DNA of 64,000 nt, taken from contig NZ_NOKT01000017.1 in assembly GCF_002237655.1 (NCBI RefSeq), positions 124,001 to 188,000 on the forward strand. Direction: 5' to 3'. The translations under genes were made by a program, and so were the position numbers. Position 1 is the stretch's first letter, and the number at the start of each line of letters is the position of its first letter. Below are positions 1 to 8,927 of this stretch, in pieces. The stretch comes from Streptomyces sp. XY006. GTDB taxonomy: Bacteria > Actinomycetota > Actinomycetes > Streptomycetales > Streptomycetaceae. The notes under the pieces were generated by a model that had not been told where the DNA came from, ran no database searches, and saw only the letters and a program-made list of their open reading frames with translations.

Positions 1-1
1 G

Positions 2-763
2 ATTCATGTCATCGGTATCGGCGCGGGCGACCCCGACCAGCTCACCCTCCAGGCCGTCAGGGCGCTGCGGAGCACGGACGTGTTCTTCATCCTGGACAAG
101 GGCGAGGTGAAGGCGGATCTCACGGGGCTGCGGCGGGACATGCTCGACGCGCACGTCGAGGCGGGCACGTACCGGGTCGTCGAGGCGCGCGACCCGGAGC
201 GGGACCGGCGGGCCGGCGGCGACGCCTACTCCCCCGCCGTCGGGGACTGGCGCAGCGCCCGGGCCGACATCTACGAGCGGCTGATCACCGAGGAGCTCGG
301 CGCGGAGCAGACCGGCGCGTTCCTGGTGTGGGGCGACCCCTCGCTGTACGACAGCACCCTGGCGATCCTGGAGGAGGTACTGGAGCGCGGGGCCGTCGCG
401 TTCGAGTACGACGTGGTGCCCGGCATCAGCAGCGTCTCGGCGCTGGTCGCCCGGCACCGCACGGGCCTCAACCGCGTCGGCAGGCCGGTGCAGATCACCA
501 CGGGCCGGCGGCTCGCCGAGGGCTTCCCGGAGGGCGTGGACGACGTGGTGGTGATGCTCGACGCCCACCAGACCTTCCGGAAGTACGCGGACGAGGACGT
601 CGACATCTACTGGGGCGCCTACATCGGCACTCCGGACGAGATCCTGGTCTCCGGACCGATCGCCGAGGCCGCTCCCCGCATCGAGCGGCTGCGCGCCGAG
701 GCCCGTGAGCGCAAGGGCTGGATCATGGACACGTATCTGCTGCGCCGGCGCCCCCGCGACTGA
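2..763 (+). CDS. cobF: Precorrin-6A synthase (deacetylating), 5'-truncated by window edge
   Basis: SAM-dependent methylase of the aerobic cobalamin pathway that methylates precorrin-5 and releases acetate to give precorrin-6A. The frame is open from base 2; the first residues, IHVIGIGAGDPDQLT, are the glycine-rich SAM loop that begins tetrapyrrole methylases, and the body contains the expected WGDPSLYDST and PGISSVSAL segments. About 253 residues are visible, close to the whole family length, so only the extreme N-terminus is missing. The next cobalamin gene, cobK, lies 2.2 kb away on the other strand, so the pathway is split around an exporter gene. Confidence 0.93.
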   Translation: MHVIGIGAGDPDQLTLQAVRALRSTDVFFILDKGEVKADLTGLRRDMLDAHVEAGTYRVVEARDPERDRRAGGDAYSPAVGDWRSARADIYERLITEELGAEQTGAFLVWGDPSLYDSTLAILEEVLERGAVAFEYDVVPGISSVSALVARHRTGLNRVGRPVQITTGRRLAEGFPEGVDDVVVMLDAHQTFRKYADEDVDIYWGAYIGTPDEILVSGPIAEAAPRIERLRAEARERKGWIMDTYLLRRRPRD

Positions 764-844
764 CGTGACTGGGGGCCGCGACACCGGGCACCCGTGCGGA
801 CGTTCTGGCATGCGCACGTAGCCCACAGGTGTGAAGGTGACGAC

Positions 845-2920
845 GTGACCGTCGTGGAGGAAACCGCCCCGCCCGCCTCCCAGCCGCCGGTGCTGGACAC
901 CCGCCGCCGCAACGTCGTCTTCGTGACGATCATGCTGGGGATGCTGCTCGCGGCGCTCGACCAGACCATCGTCGGTACCGCCCTGCCCACCATCGTGTCG
1001 GACCTGGGCGGGGCCGAGCACATGTCGTGGGTGGTCACCTCGTACCTCCTCGCCGAGACGGTCGCGACCGTGCTGGTCGGCAAGTTCGGCGATCTGTTCG
1101 GACGCAAGCTCGTCTTCCAGGTCTCGGCGATCGTGTTCATCACGGGGTCGTTCCTGTGCGGTCTGGCCACGAACATGTCGTTGCTGATCGCCTGGCGGGC
1201 GATGCAGGGCATCGGCGCGGGTGGGCTGATGGTCACGTCCATGGCGTTGATCGCGGACGTGATCCCGCTGCGGGAGCGCGGCAAGTACCAGGGCGCGATC
1301 GGCGCGGTGTTCGGTGTGGCCACGGTTGTCGGGCCGCTGCTGGGCGGGCTGTTCACCGACCATCTGACCTGGCGCTGGGCGTTCTACGTCAACGTGCCCA
1401 TCGCGATCGTGGTCGTGGTGGCGGCGGCCCGGACCATTCCGGTGGTGAAGTCGGCGGTCCGGCCCGTCATCGATTATCTGGGCATCGCGCTGGTCGCGGT
1501 CGGCGCCAGCGCGCTGATCCTGGCGACGAGTTGGGGCGGGAACGAGTACGCCTGGGGCTCGGGCGTGATCATCGGGCTGTTCGTGGGCGGTGTGGTCGCG
1601 CTGGCGCTGTTCTGCCGGGTGGAGACGCGGGCGCGCGAACCGATGCTGCCCATGCGGCTGTTCGCCAACCCGGTGTTCTCGGTCTGCTCGGTGCTGAGCT
1701 TCATCGTCGGCTTCGCGATGCTCGGCGCGCTGACGTATCTGCCGACGTATCTGCAGTACGTCGACGGCGACTCGGCCACGGTGTCCGGCGTGCGGACGCT
1801 GCCGATGGTGGCGGGGCTGCTCATCGCGTCGGTGTTCAGCGGCACCGTGGTCAGCAGGACCGGCCGCTACCGGCTCTTCCCGATCGCCGGTTCGCTGGTG
1901 ATGGGCGTGGGCCTGTACCTGATGTCCCTGATGGGGCCGGGCACGGGCGCGGGGCTGGAGTCCTTGTACATGTTCGTGCTGGGCACCGGCATCGGGCTGA
2001 GCATGCAGGTGCTGACGATCGCGGTGCAGAACACCGTCGACTACGCCGACCTCGGCACCGCGACCTCCGGCGTCACCTTCTTCCGTACGCTGGGCAGTTC
2101 GTTCGGCACGGCCGTGTTCGGCACCATCTACACCAACGCGCTGGCGCCCAACCTGCGCGAGGGCGTCGCGGACGCCGCGCGGGCCGGTGAGGTGGACCCG
2201 GCCCTCGTCGGCCGGGCGGCGACCAGCCCCGAGGGCGTGCACGAGCTGCCGTCGGCCACGGCCGCGCCGATCGTCGACGCCTACGCGGACACGCTGCAGA
2301 CGGTGTTCCTGTGGACCGTGCCGGTCGCCGTCCTGGGCTTCCTCGTGGCCCTGTTCCTCAAGCAGGTCCCGCTGCGCGACACCGCGCGGACCGGGTCGAC
2401 CGACCTGGGCGAGGGGTTCGCCTCGCCGCACGGCGCGGACTCCCGGCGGGTGCTGGAGGCCGCCGTCGGGAAGATCATCGGCAGTGCGGACCTGGACACC
2501 ACGCGCCGGATCGTCCTGGAGTCCGACACCCGGCTGGACGTGGCCGGGGCATGGGCCGTGATGCAGGTCGAGCTGTTCACGCGGATGGTCGGGCACGCCA
2601 GCCTGGGGCTGATCGCGGCGCGCCGCCGGATGCCGCCGGAGGTGCTGCTGCCGGTCTTCGAGCGGATGGTCGAGGAGGGGTTCCTGACCCGCCACGGGTC
2701 CCTGCTGGCCCACACGGAGGCCGGTGCCCGGGAGGCCGCAGTCATCAGCCGGGCCTGGGCGGCGTGGCTGGAGGACCGGCTGGGGCGCGACATCGGGCGC
2801 CCCTCGGACGCCGATCTGCGCATCGCGGTCGACGCGATCGCGAAACGGCTGCTGGTGGAGGACCTGAGCCACGGTCTGCCGGCCGGACCGGCGAAGTCCC
2901 TGGCGACCAGCGGGGCTTGA
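845..2920 (+). CDS. DHA2-type MFS drug exporter with C-terminal cytosolic extension
   Basis: Proton-driven multidrug exporter of the 14-helix DHA2 family in the cytoplasmic membrane. The loop after helix 1 has the typical LDQTIVGTALPTI motif, and GKFGDLFGRK is the helix 2-3 motif A. I choose the GTG at 845, preceded by GAAGGTGA, giving 691 residues; an in-frame start at 794 lacks a clear ribosome site. The 14 hydrophobic helices end near residue 515. They are followed by about 170 hydrophilic residues (RRVLEAAVGKI..., MPPEVLLPVFERMVEEGFL...) that look like a helical, winged-helix-like domain, not needed for transport in the family. Substrate unknown. Confidence 0.88.
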   Translation: MTVVEETAPPASQPPVLDTRRRNVVFVTIMLGMLLAALDQTIVGTALPTIVSDLGGAEHMSWVVTSYLLAETVATVLVGKFGDLFGRKLVFQVSAIVFITGSFLCGLATNMSLLIAWRAMQGIGAGGLMVTSMALIADVIPLRERGKYQGAIGAVFGVATVVGPLLGGLFTDHLTWRWAFYVNVPIAIVVVVAAARTIPVVKSAVRPVIDYLGIALVAVGASALILATSWGGNEYAWGSGVIIGLFVGGVVALALFCRVETRAREPMLPMRLFANPVFSVCSVLSFIVGFAMLGALTYLPTYLQYVDGDSATVSGVRTLPMVAGLLIASVFSGTVVSRTGRYRLFPIAGSLVMGVGLYLMSLMGPGTGAGLESLYMFVLGTGIGLSMQVLTIAVQNTVDYADLGTATSGVTFFRTLGSSFGTAVFGTIYTNALAPNLREGVADAARAGEVDPALVGRAATSPEGVHELPSATAAPIVDAYADTLQTVFLWTVPVAVLGFLVALFLKQVPLRDTARTGSTDLGEGFASPHGADSRRVLEAAVGKIIGSADLDTTRRIVLESDTRLDVAGAWAVMQVELFTRMVGHASLGLIAARRRMPPEVLLPVFERMVEEGFLTRHGSLLAHTEAGAREAAVISRAWAAWLEDRLGRDIGRPSDADLRIAVDAIAKRLLVEDLSHGLPAGPAKSLATSGA

Positions 2921-2963
2921 CCGGGGCGTGAGCGCTCCGGCCCCTCGCCGGACGTAGGCGGCC

Positions 2964-3710
2964 TCAGGAACCGCCGAGCCCCAGTCGCTCCAGCACCCCC
3001 TCCACATCGGGCACCGCCGTCACGCCCTCCGGCAGCGGCGGCCGCCCGACCACCACGACCGGCAGCCCGAGGTTCCGGGCCGCGGTCAGCTTGGCCGCGG
3101 TGGCCGCTCCCCCGCTGTCCTTGGTCACCAGGACGTCGACGCGGTGCTCCCGCAGCAGGGCCGTCTCGCCGGGCACGGTGAACGGGCCGCGGGCCAGCAG
3201 CACATGGGTGTCGGGCGGCAGCGGCGGTTCGGGGGGATCCACCGAGCGCACCACGAAGTGGAGTGCGGCCAGGTGCGCGAACGCGGCGAGTCCCAGGCGC
3301 CCGGTGGTGAGGAAGACCCGGCGGCCGACTCGGGGCAGCAGGTCGGCCGCCGCGTCCAGCGAGGGCACCGGGTGCCAGCGGTCCCCGGGGCCGGGCCGCC
3401 ACCCCGGGCGGCGCAGCACCACCGCCGGCACCCCGGTCAGGGCGGCGGCCCGGGCGGCGTTGGCCGTGATCGACTCGGCGAAGGGGTGGGTGGCGTCGAC
3501 GAGCGCGGTCACCTTTTCCCGCAGCAGCCACCCGGCCAGCCCCTCGGCACCGCCGAAGCCCCCGACGCGCACGTCCCCGTCGAGCGCCCCCGGCCGTGCC
3601 ACCCGCCCCGCGAGGGACGTGGTGACTCGGACACCGGGGCGTGCGGACAGCGCGCCGGCCAGGGCACGGGCCTCGGCCGTACCACCGAGGATCAGGACGT
3701 GAGGGGACAC
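2964..3710 (-). CDS. cobK: Precorrin-6A reductase
   Basis: NADPH-dependent reductase of the corrin ring (precorrin-6A to dihydro-precorrin-6). It is 248 residues, the usual length, with the N-terminal VLILGGTAEARALA Rossmann start, DATHPFAESITANA and the C-terminal VTKDSGGAATAAKLTAARN segment that typifies CobK/CbiJ. The start is a GTG at 3710; a much longer upstream open frame runs antisense through the HAD gene and is not coding. It is convergent with the exporter gene, and a repeat-rich 225-base spacer separates it from the divergent HAD gene. Confidence 0.92.
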   Translation of the reverse strand: MSPHVLILGGTAEARALAGALSARPGVRVTTSLAGRVARPGALDGDVRVGGFGGAEGLAGWLLREKVTALVDATHPFAESITANAARAAALTGVPAVVLRRPGWRPGPGDRWHPVPSLDAAADLLPRVGRRVFLTTGRLGLAAFAHLAALHFVVRSVDPPEPPLPPDTHVLLARGPFTVPGETALLREHRVDVLVTKDSGGAATAAKLTAARNLGLPVVVVGRPPLPEGVTAVPDVEGVLERLGLGGS

Positions 3711-3768
3711 GGCGTCGAGCGTACGAGGTCCCACACGACGAACGGCCACGCGGGTACGGCCCGACGGG

Positions 3769-3904
3769 CACGGCCCGGGGCTGCAGAGGCAGGGGCGGCC
3801 CGGGTGGCGGTACGGGCGGGCACGGCCCGGGGTGGCTGTACCGGCCGACACGGCCCGGGCACCAGTACCGCCGGTCACGGCCCGAAGCGGCTGTACCGGC
3901 GGGC
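3769..3904. repeat. Degenerate 27-28 bp repeats between cobK and HAD gene
   Basis: The decamer CACGGCCCGG or near copies start at 3769, 3821, 3849 and 3876, and GGCTGTACCGGC occurs twice (near 3834 and 3889). The last units are 28 and 27 bases apart. This fills most of the intergenic space between two divergent genes, where their promoters must lie. No coding sense is evident. Confidence 0.6.
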
Positions 3905-3935
3905 GCCGCCCGGCGTCGGTGGCTATCGTCCTGGC

Positions 3936-4736
3936 ATGGAGTCCGTGCGTGCCGTGCTCGTGGACATCGACGGGGTACTGACCGTCTCGTGGCGGCCGCT
4001 GCCCGGTGCCGTGGAGGCGTTGCGGGAGATCCGGGAGGCCGGCTACGCGGTCCTGCTGGTGACGAACACGACCTCGCGGACCCGGGCGTCGATCGCCGGG
4101 ACGCTGGCGGACGCGGGGTTCCCGGTGAGCGCCGAGGACATCCTGACCGCCCCAGCGGCCACCGCCGCCCATCTCGCCGAGCACTCTCCCGGTGCCCGCT
4201 GCGCCCTGCTGAACAGCGGCGACATCGCGGCGGACCTGGAGGGCGTGACGGTGGTCGACCCGGCGGACGGCGGCACCGAGCCGGAGGTGGTCCTGGTCGG
4301 CGGGGCCGGCCCCGAGTTCGGTTACGAGGCACTCGACCGGGCCTTCGGTCACCTGCAGCGCGGGGCGCGGCTGGTGGCGATGCACCGCAACCTGTACTGG
4401 CGTACGGCCGAGGGGCTGCGGCTGGACGCGGGCGCGTTCCTGGCCGGTCTGGAGCGGGCGGCGCGCGTGGAGGCCGAGATCACGGGCAAACCGGCCCGGG
4501 CGTTCTTCGAGGCGGCCCTGGCCCGGCTCGGCGCCGGCGCGGGCGAGGCCGTGATGGTCGGGGACGACGTCGAGTCCGACGTCCTGGGGGCGCAGCGGGC
4601 CGGGATCACCGGGGTGCTCGTGCGGACCGGGAAGTTCCGGCAGGAGACGCTGGACGCCGCCGACGGCACGCCCGACCATGTGATCGACGCGTTCGCGGAC
4701 CTGCCCGCCCTGCTGCGGGGTTCAGCGCAGCAGTAG
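3936..4736 (+). CDS. HAD-IIA family hydrolase (phosphatase)
   Basis: Haloacid-dehalogenase-fold phosphatase, 266 residues, of the LHPP/NagD-like IIA subfamily. The catalytic motif I is DIDGVLT at residues 10-16, motif II is VTNTTSRTR, the conserved lysine is in EITGKPARAFF and motif III is MVGDDVESDVLGA. The cap insertion between motifs II and III fits IIA. The ATG at 3936 begins the family domain directly; upstream codons are antisense to cobK. Its 3' end overlaps that of the convergent TSUP gene by 15 bases. The physiological phosphate ester cannot be told from the sequence. Confidence 0.88.
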   Translation: MESVRAVLVDIDGVLTVSWRPLPGAVEALREIREAGYAVLLVTNTTSRTRASIAGTLADAGFPVSAEDILTAPAATAAHLAEHSPGARCALLNSGDIAADLEGVTVVDPADGGTEPEVVLVGGAGPEFGYEALDRAFGHLQRGARLVAMHRNLYWRTAEGLRLDAGAFLAGLERAARVEAEITGKPARAFFEAALARLGAGAGEAVMVGDDVESDVLGAQRAGITGVLVRTGKFRQETLDAADGTPDHVIDAFADLPALLRGSAQQ

Positions 4737-5495
4737 CTGGAGCCCGCCCACGACGGTCGCGGCGATGACCAGTCGCTCGAACAGCCGCTGGTTGATCCTG
4801 TCGACGGCCCACTTGCCGATCAGCGCGCCGGGCACGACGAACACCACGAGCGCCAGGTCGAGCATGAGGGAACGGCCGTCGATCAGGCCGAGGCCGGCGC
4901 TGAAGGGCAGCTTGGAGACGTTCACGATCAGGAAGAAGAACGCCGAGGTGCCGAGGAAGCCGAGTTTGCGGAAGCCGGCCGACAGCAGGTACATCGACAT
5001 CACGGGGCCGCCCGCGTTGGCGACCATGGTGGTGAAGCCGCCCAGCACACCGTACGAGCGGGCCTTGAGCCGGCCCGGCCGGGTGGTGACGGACTCCGGC
5101 TCCTCCTCCGTGTCCGCGGCACGCCGGCGCCACACCGTCACGGCCGCCATGAGCAGCAGGATCGCGCCGATGGAGGTCCGTACGATCGCGTCGTCCGCCC
5201 ACACCAGGAACACCGTGCCGACGACGACGCCCGCGGCGACCGCCGGGAACAGCCGCCACAGCGTGGGCCAGTGCGCGTGCCGCCGGTAGGTGGCCACGGC
5301 CAGCAGGTCCCCGGCGATGAGGACCGGCAGCAGCACACCGGTGGAGGCGCGGGCGGGCAGCACCGCGGCGAAGATGGCGAGGCTGACCGTGTTGGCCCCG
5401 CTCACGGCGGTCTTGGAGAAGCCGACGAGCAGGGCCGCGAAGGCCAGGGCGGCGAATTCCCAGCCGGTGATGTGCCAGAGCGTCATGGTGTTCAT
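4722..5495 (-). CDS. TSUP (TauE/SafE) family membrane exporter
   Basis: Membrane protein of 257 residues with about eight hydrophobic segments and the duplicated glycine-rich TauE/SafE pattern (ALLVGFSKTAVSGANT near residue 20 and VLGGFTTMVANAGGPV near residue 150). Members export sulfite, sulfoacetate or similar small organic anions. No strong ribosome site precedes the ATG at 5495; a second in-frame ATG at 5486 is possible. It overlaps the HAD gene tail to tail, and no sulfonate genes are nearby, so the substrate is open. Confidence 0.85.
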   Translation of the reverse strand: MNTMTLWHITGWEFAALAFAALLVGFSKTAVSGANTVSLAIFAAVLPARASTGVLLPVLIAGDLLAVATYRRHAHWPTLWRLFPAVAAGVVVGTVFLVWADDAIVRTSIGAILLLMAAVTVWRRRAADTEEEPESVTTRPGRLKARSYGVLGGFTTMVANAGGPVMSMYLLSAGFRKLGFLGTSAFFFLIVNVSKLPFSAGLGLIDGRSLMLDLALVVFVVPGALIGKWAVDRINQRLFERLVIAATVVGGLQLLLR

Positions 5496-5572
5496 GCGAA
5501 CACTGATGCTATGTGCAACGAACCGGTGCGGTCAGCGCCGTCTCGCCTGCTGAGCCTCCTGGTCCGGTCCGC

Positions 5573-6760
<1,188 letters not shown>

Positions 6761-6785
6761 GAGAGGGCTCCTCACACCGCCAGTT

Positions 6786-6802
6786 AATTAGCACTGCTAG
6801 TT
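6786..6802. promoter_or_regulatory. Palindromic operator candidate upstream of thiolase
   Basis: AAtTAGCAcTGCTAgTT: TAGCA-C-TGCTA is a perfect dyad, extended by two more pairs after one mismatch. It lies 26 bases upstream of the thiolase GTG, in an AT-rich patch that stands out in this genome. Size and position fit a TetR-type operator; no regulator gene is adjacent. Confidence 0.55.
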
Positions 6803-6946
6803 TCGGATAATAGTCCCTCCTCCCGCTCCTGGGAAGATTTCGGTGGCCGATCAGGCTCCCGAACGGTGTTCTCGCAGGCCGGGGGCGGCGCCTGCCCTGG
6901 GCCCGCAGCGCGTTTGCACCCGTGAGCCGTGGGCACCCGCGCGGTC

Positions 6947-7204
6947 ATGGAGTGGTTGCGGAGCGCCGCCTGCGTGGACGAGGACCCCGAGTTGTTCTTC
7001 CCCGTGGGCACCGCGGGCCCCGCCCTGCGGGACATCACGGCCGCCAAACGCATCTGCGCGCGCTGCCCGGTGAGCGACGACTGCCTGAGCTTCGCGCTCG
7101 GCAGTGGTCAGGCCTCGGGCGTGTGGGGCGGCACCTGCGAGGAGGAGCGCGACGCACTGCTGAGGACCACGAGGAACGACGCGAGAAGGAGAAGCGCCCT
7201 ATGA
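6947..7204 (+). CDS. WhiB-family iron-sulfur transcriptional regulator
   Basis: Small (85-residue) Wbl protein that binds a 4Fe-4S cluster and modulates sigma-factor-dependent transcription. The four cysteine ligands are visible (SAAC, then ICARC and DDC), followed by the family signature GVWGGTCEEER and a basic C-terminus ending RRRSAL. An ATG at 6947 starts MEWLRSAAC, where homologues usually start; an in-frame GTG at 6929 would add six residues. No good ribosome site is seen for either. The stop overlaps the ATG of the Dps gene (ATGA at 7201-7204), so the two are translationally coupled. Confidence 0.88.
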   Translation: MEWLRSAACVDEDPELFFPVGTAGPALRDITAAKRICARCPVSDDCLSFALGSGQASGVWGGTCEEERDALLRTTRNDARRRSAL

Positions 7205-7683
7205 CGGCTGTGAGGAGCACCCTGCCCGACGACGCCCGCAAGGTCGCGTGCGAGGCACTCCAGGACACGCTGGTCGATCTGCTCGGACTCTCGCTGATCG
7301 GGAAGCAGGCCCACTGGAACATCGTCGGACCGCGGTTCCGGTCCATCCACCTGCAGCTGGACGAGGTGGTGACGGCCGCGCGGACCTTCGCCGACACGGT
7401 CGCGGAGCGGTCCGCGGCGCTCGGCGTGCCGCCGGACGGCCGCCCCGAGACCGTCGCCAGGGACTTCACGCTGCCCGCCCCGAAGGACGGCTGGGTCCGT
7501 GACGAGGACGCCGTGCGGGTGATGGTGGAGTCGCTGCGCGAGGCCATCGGCCGGCTGCGCGAGCGCATCGAGGCGACGGAGACGGCCGACCCGGTCACCC
7601 AGGACCTGCTGATCGCCATCACGGCGGACCTGGAGAAGCAGCGCTGGATGTTCGACGCCGAGAACTTCCCCCGCGAGAGCTGA
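7201..7683 (+). CDS. Dps-family ferritin-like DNA-binding/iron-storage protein
   Basis: Mini-ferritin (160 residues) that oxidises and stores iron with peroxide and protects DNA in stress or stationary phase. The ferroxidase ligands at the subunit interface are present: histidine in KQAHWNIVG, histidine in SIHLQLDEV, and aspartate and glutamate in FADTVAERSAALG. It has neither the long N-terminal nor the C-terminal DNA-binding tail found in some Streptomyces Dps proteins. It begins with the ATGA overlap with the WhiB gene. Confidence 0.92.
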   Translation: MTAVRSTLPDDARKVACEALQDTLVDLLGLSLIGKQAHWNIVGPRFRSIHLQLDEVVTAARTFADTVAERSAALGVPPDGRPETVARDFTLPAPKDGWVRDEDAVRVMVESLREAIGRLRERIEATETADPVTQDLLIAITADLEKQRWMFDAENFPRES

Positions 7684-7735
7684 CCCCGGCGGATCCGGCG
7701 CACAGCATCCGACGTACGCACGGAAGGGGCAGGCG

Positions 7736-8080
7736 ATGACCGACGCCCTCGAACTCGACGCGCTGTGGGAGGACTTCCACCGCGTGGTGAACATGACCTC
7801 GCAGGAACTCGCGGCCTGGCTGCGGGTGCGGGACGCCGACGAGGCGACCGAACCGCTTCCGGAGCAGGCGGGCACGCCCACCGGGCAGCACGTCCTGGCG
7901 ATCCTCCAGAAGCGGCGCACGGACCTGACCGAGGACGACCTGCGCGTGATGCGCAAGGTCGTCGACACGGTCACCGACGAGGCCGACCTGGAGAACGAGC
8001 CCGAGCCGGAGACGACGGCCGAGGACACCCGCCGCCGGCACCGGCTGATGACACTCGGCCACGACCCGCTGAAGGGCTAG
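7736..8080 (+). CDS. DUF3140 small acidic protein
   Basis: 114-residue acidic protein matching the DUF3140 pattern: LWEDFHRVVNMTSQELAAWL near the N-terminus, GTPTGQHVLAILQKR in the middle and a C-terminal RRHRLMTLGHDPLKG. Function unknown. It starts at ATG 7736 after GGAAGGGG, 52 bases behind the Dps gene and in the same direction, so it may share a stress-response transcript. A strong hairpin follows. Confidence 0.8.
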   Translation: MTDALELDALWEDFHRVVNMTSQELAAWLRVRDADEATEPLPEQAGTPTGQHVLAILQKRRTDLTEDDLRVMRKVVDTVTDEADLENEPEPETTAEDTRRRHRLMTLGHDPLKG

Positions 8081-8098
8081 CCGCAGGCTGACCGGGGA

Positions 8099-8133
8099 CG
8101 GACGGGAGCGCGTCGCGCACGCGCTCCCGTCCG
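8099..8133. terminator. Hairpin terminator
   Basis: A perfect 15-base stem (CGGACGGGAGCGCGT paired with its complement) with a five-base loop lies 19 bases after the DUF3140 stop. There is no T-run, as is common in Streptomyces. It separates the rightward WhiB-Dps-DUF3140 genes from the end of the leftward operon. Confidence 0.7.
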
Positions 8134-8223
8134 CGCCGCGTGGCCGGGACCGCCTCGCAGGACCGGGGCGGCGATCCGCGGCGGCCGCGCCGGGCGGCGG
8201 CCGGCGAGGTGCCCCCCCGGCTG

Positions 8224-8252
8224 AGCCCAGCAACCATTCAGCCCAGCAACCA
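8224..8252. repeat. 13-bp direct repeat at the SDR gene 3' end
   Basis: AGCCCAGCAACCA occurs at 8224-8236 and 8240-8252, separated by TTC. One copy encodes the last residues of the SDR protein and the other lies just after its stop, suggesting a slippage duplication. Confidence 0.7.
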
Positions 8253-8927
8253 CCCGCCGTCCACGTTCAGTTCGACCGCGTTGACGGAGTCGTTGCGCAG
8301 CAGGAAGTCGACCGCGTCCACCACGTCCGCCATGGTGGCCAGCCGCCCGGTGGGAGTCTCGGTGCGCAGCGCGGCCAGCACCTTCTCCGGTTTGGCCTGC
8401 CAGTACGGGCTGTCACCGACGACCCCGGGGTGCACGGCGTTGACGCGGACCGGGGCGAGTTCGACGGCGAGGGTGTGCATCATGCCCCGCACTCCCGCGT
8501 TGACCGTCGCCACGGTCGTCGCCCCCGGATAGGGGCGTTCCTTCGCCTGCCCTCCGAACAGCACGATCGCGCTGCCGTCGTGCAGCCGGCCGCGCAGCGC
8601 GTGCACGACCTCCGTGTAGCCGACGAGCTTGAGCGTGACCAGGCGCAGCGCGGCGTCGATGTCGTACTCGGTGACCTTGTTGTCGTCCCGGGAGACGCCC
8701 GCGATCACCAGGTGGTCGACGCGGCCCACGTCGGCCAGGGCCGCCGCGATCTCCAGCGGCCGTGCCAGGTCCAGGGCGATCCCGCGGGCCCCGGCCTGCT
8801 CGGCGACCGCCCCGGCCCGCTGGGCGTCCCGGCCGGTGAGCACCACGTCGTCCCCGCGCCCGGCCCGTTCCCGGGCGAAGGCGTGGCCGATCCCGGACGT
8901 GCCTCCGACGACGAGCACACTGTTCAT
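8238..8927 (-). CDS. Atypical short-chain dehydrogenase/reductase family protein
   Basis: SDR-fold protein, 229 residues, last gene of the leftward operon. The N-terminal nucleotide-binding motif VVGGTSGIGHAFA is intact. The active-site tyrosine and lysine (YxxxK) are absent: the corresponding segment reads ATTVATVNAGVRGMM, with V and N at those places, although the following LAPVRVNAVHPGVV strand is normal. It may bind a nucleotide without standard oxidoreduction, or use a different mechanism. The ATG at 8927 has AGGAGAGA upstream and overlaps the stop of the bicupin gene (ATGA). The last bases contain a 13-base direct repeat. Confidence 0.8.
   Translation of the reverse strand: MNSVLVVGGTSGIGHAFARERAGRGDDVVLTGRDAQRAGAVAEQAGARGIALDLARPLEIAAALADVGRVDHLVIAGVSRDDNKVTEYDIDAALRLVTLKLVGYTEVVHALRGRLHDGSAIVLFGGQAKERPYPGATTVATVNAGVRGMMHTLAVELAPVRVNAVHPGVVGDSPYWQAKPEKVLAALRTETPTGRLATMADVVDAVDFLLRNDSVNAVELNVDGGWLLG

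Noticed and set aside
2281..4332. Long minus-strand open frame of 683 codons
   Set aside because: It is antisense to the exporter and HAD genes, rich in Arg/Pro/Ala as expected for GC-rich shadow frames, and shows no domain.
6786..6802. TTAGCACT considered as a CIRCE (HrcA) element
   Set aside because: Only one half is present; the second arm is TGCTAG without the nine-base spacer and no heat-shock gene follows.
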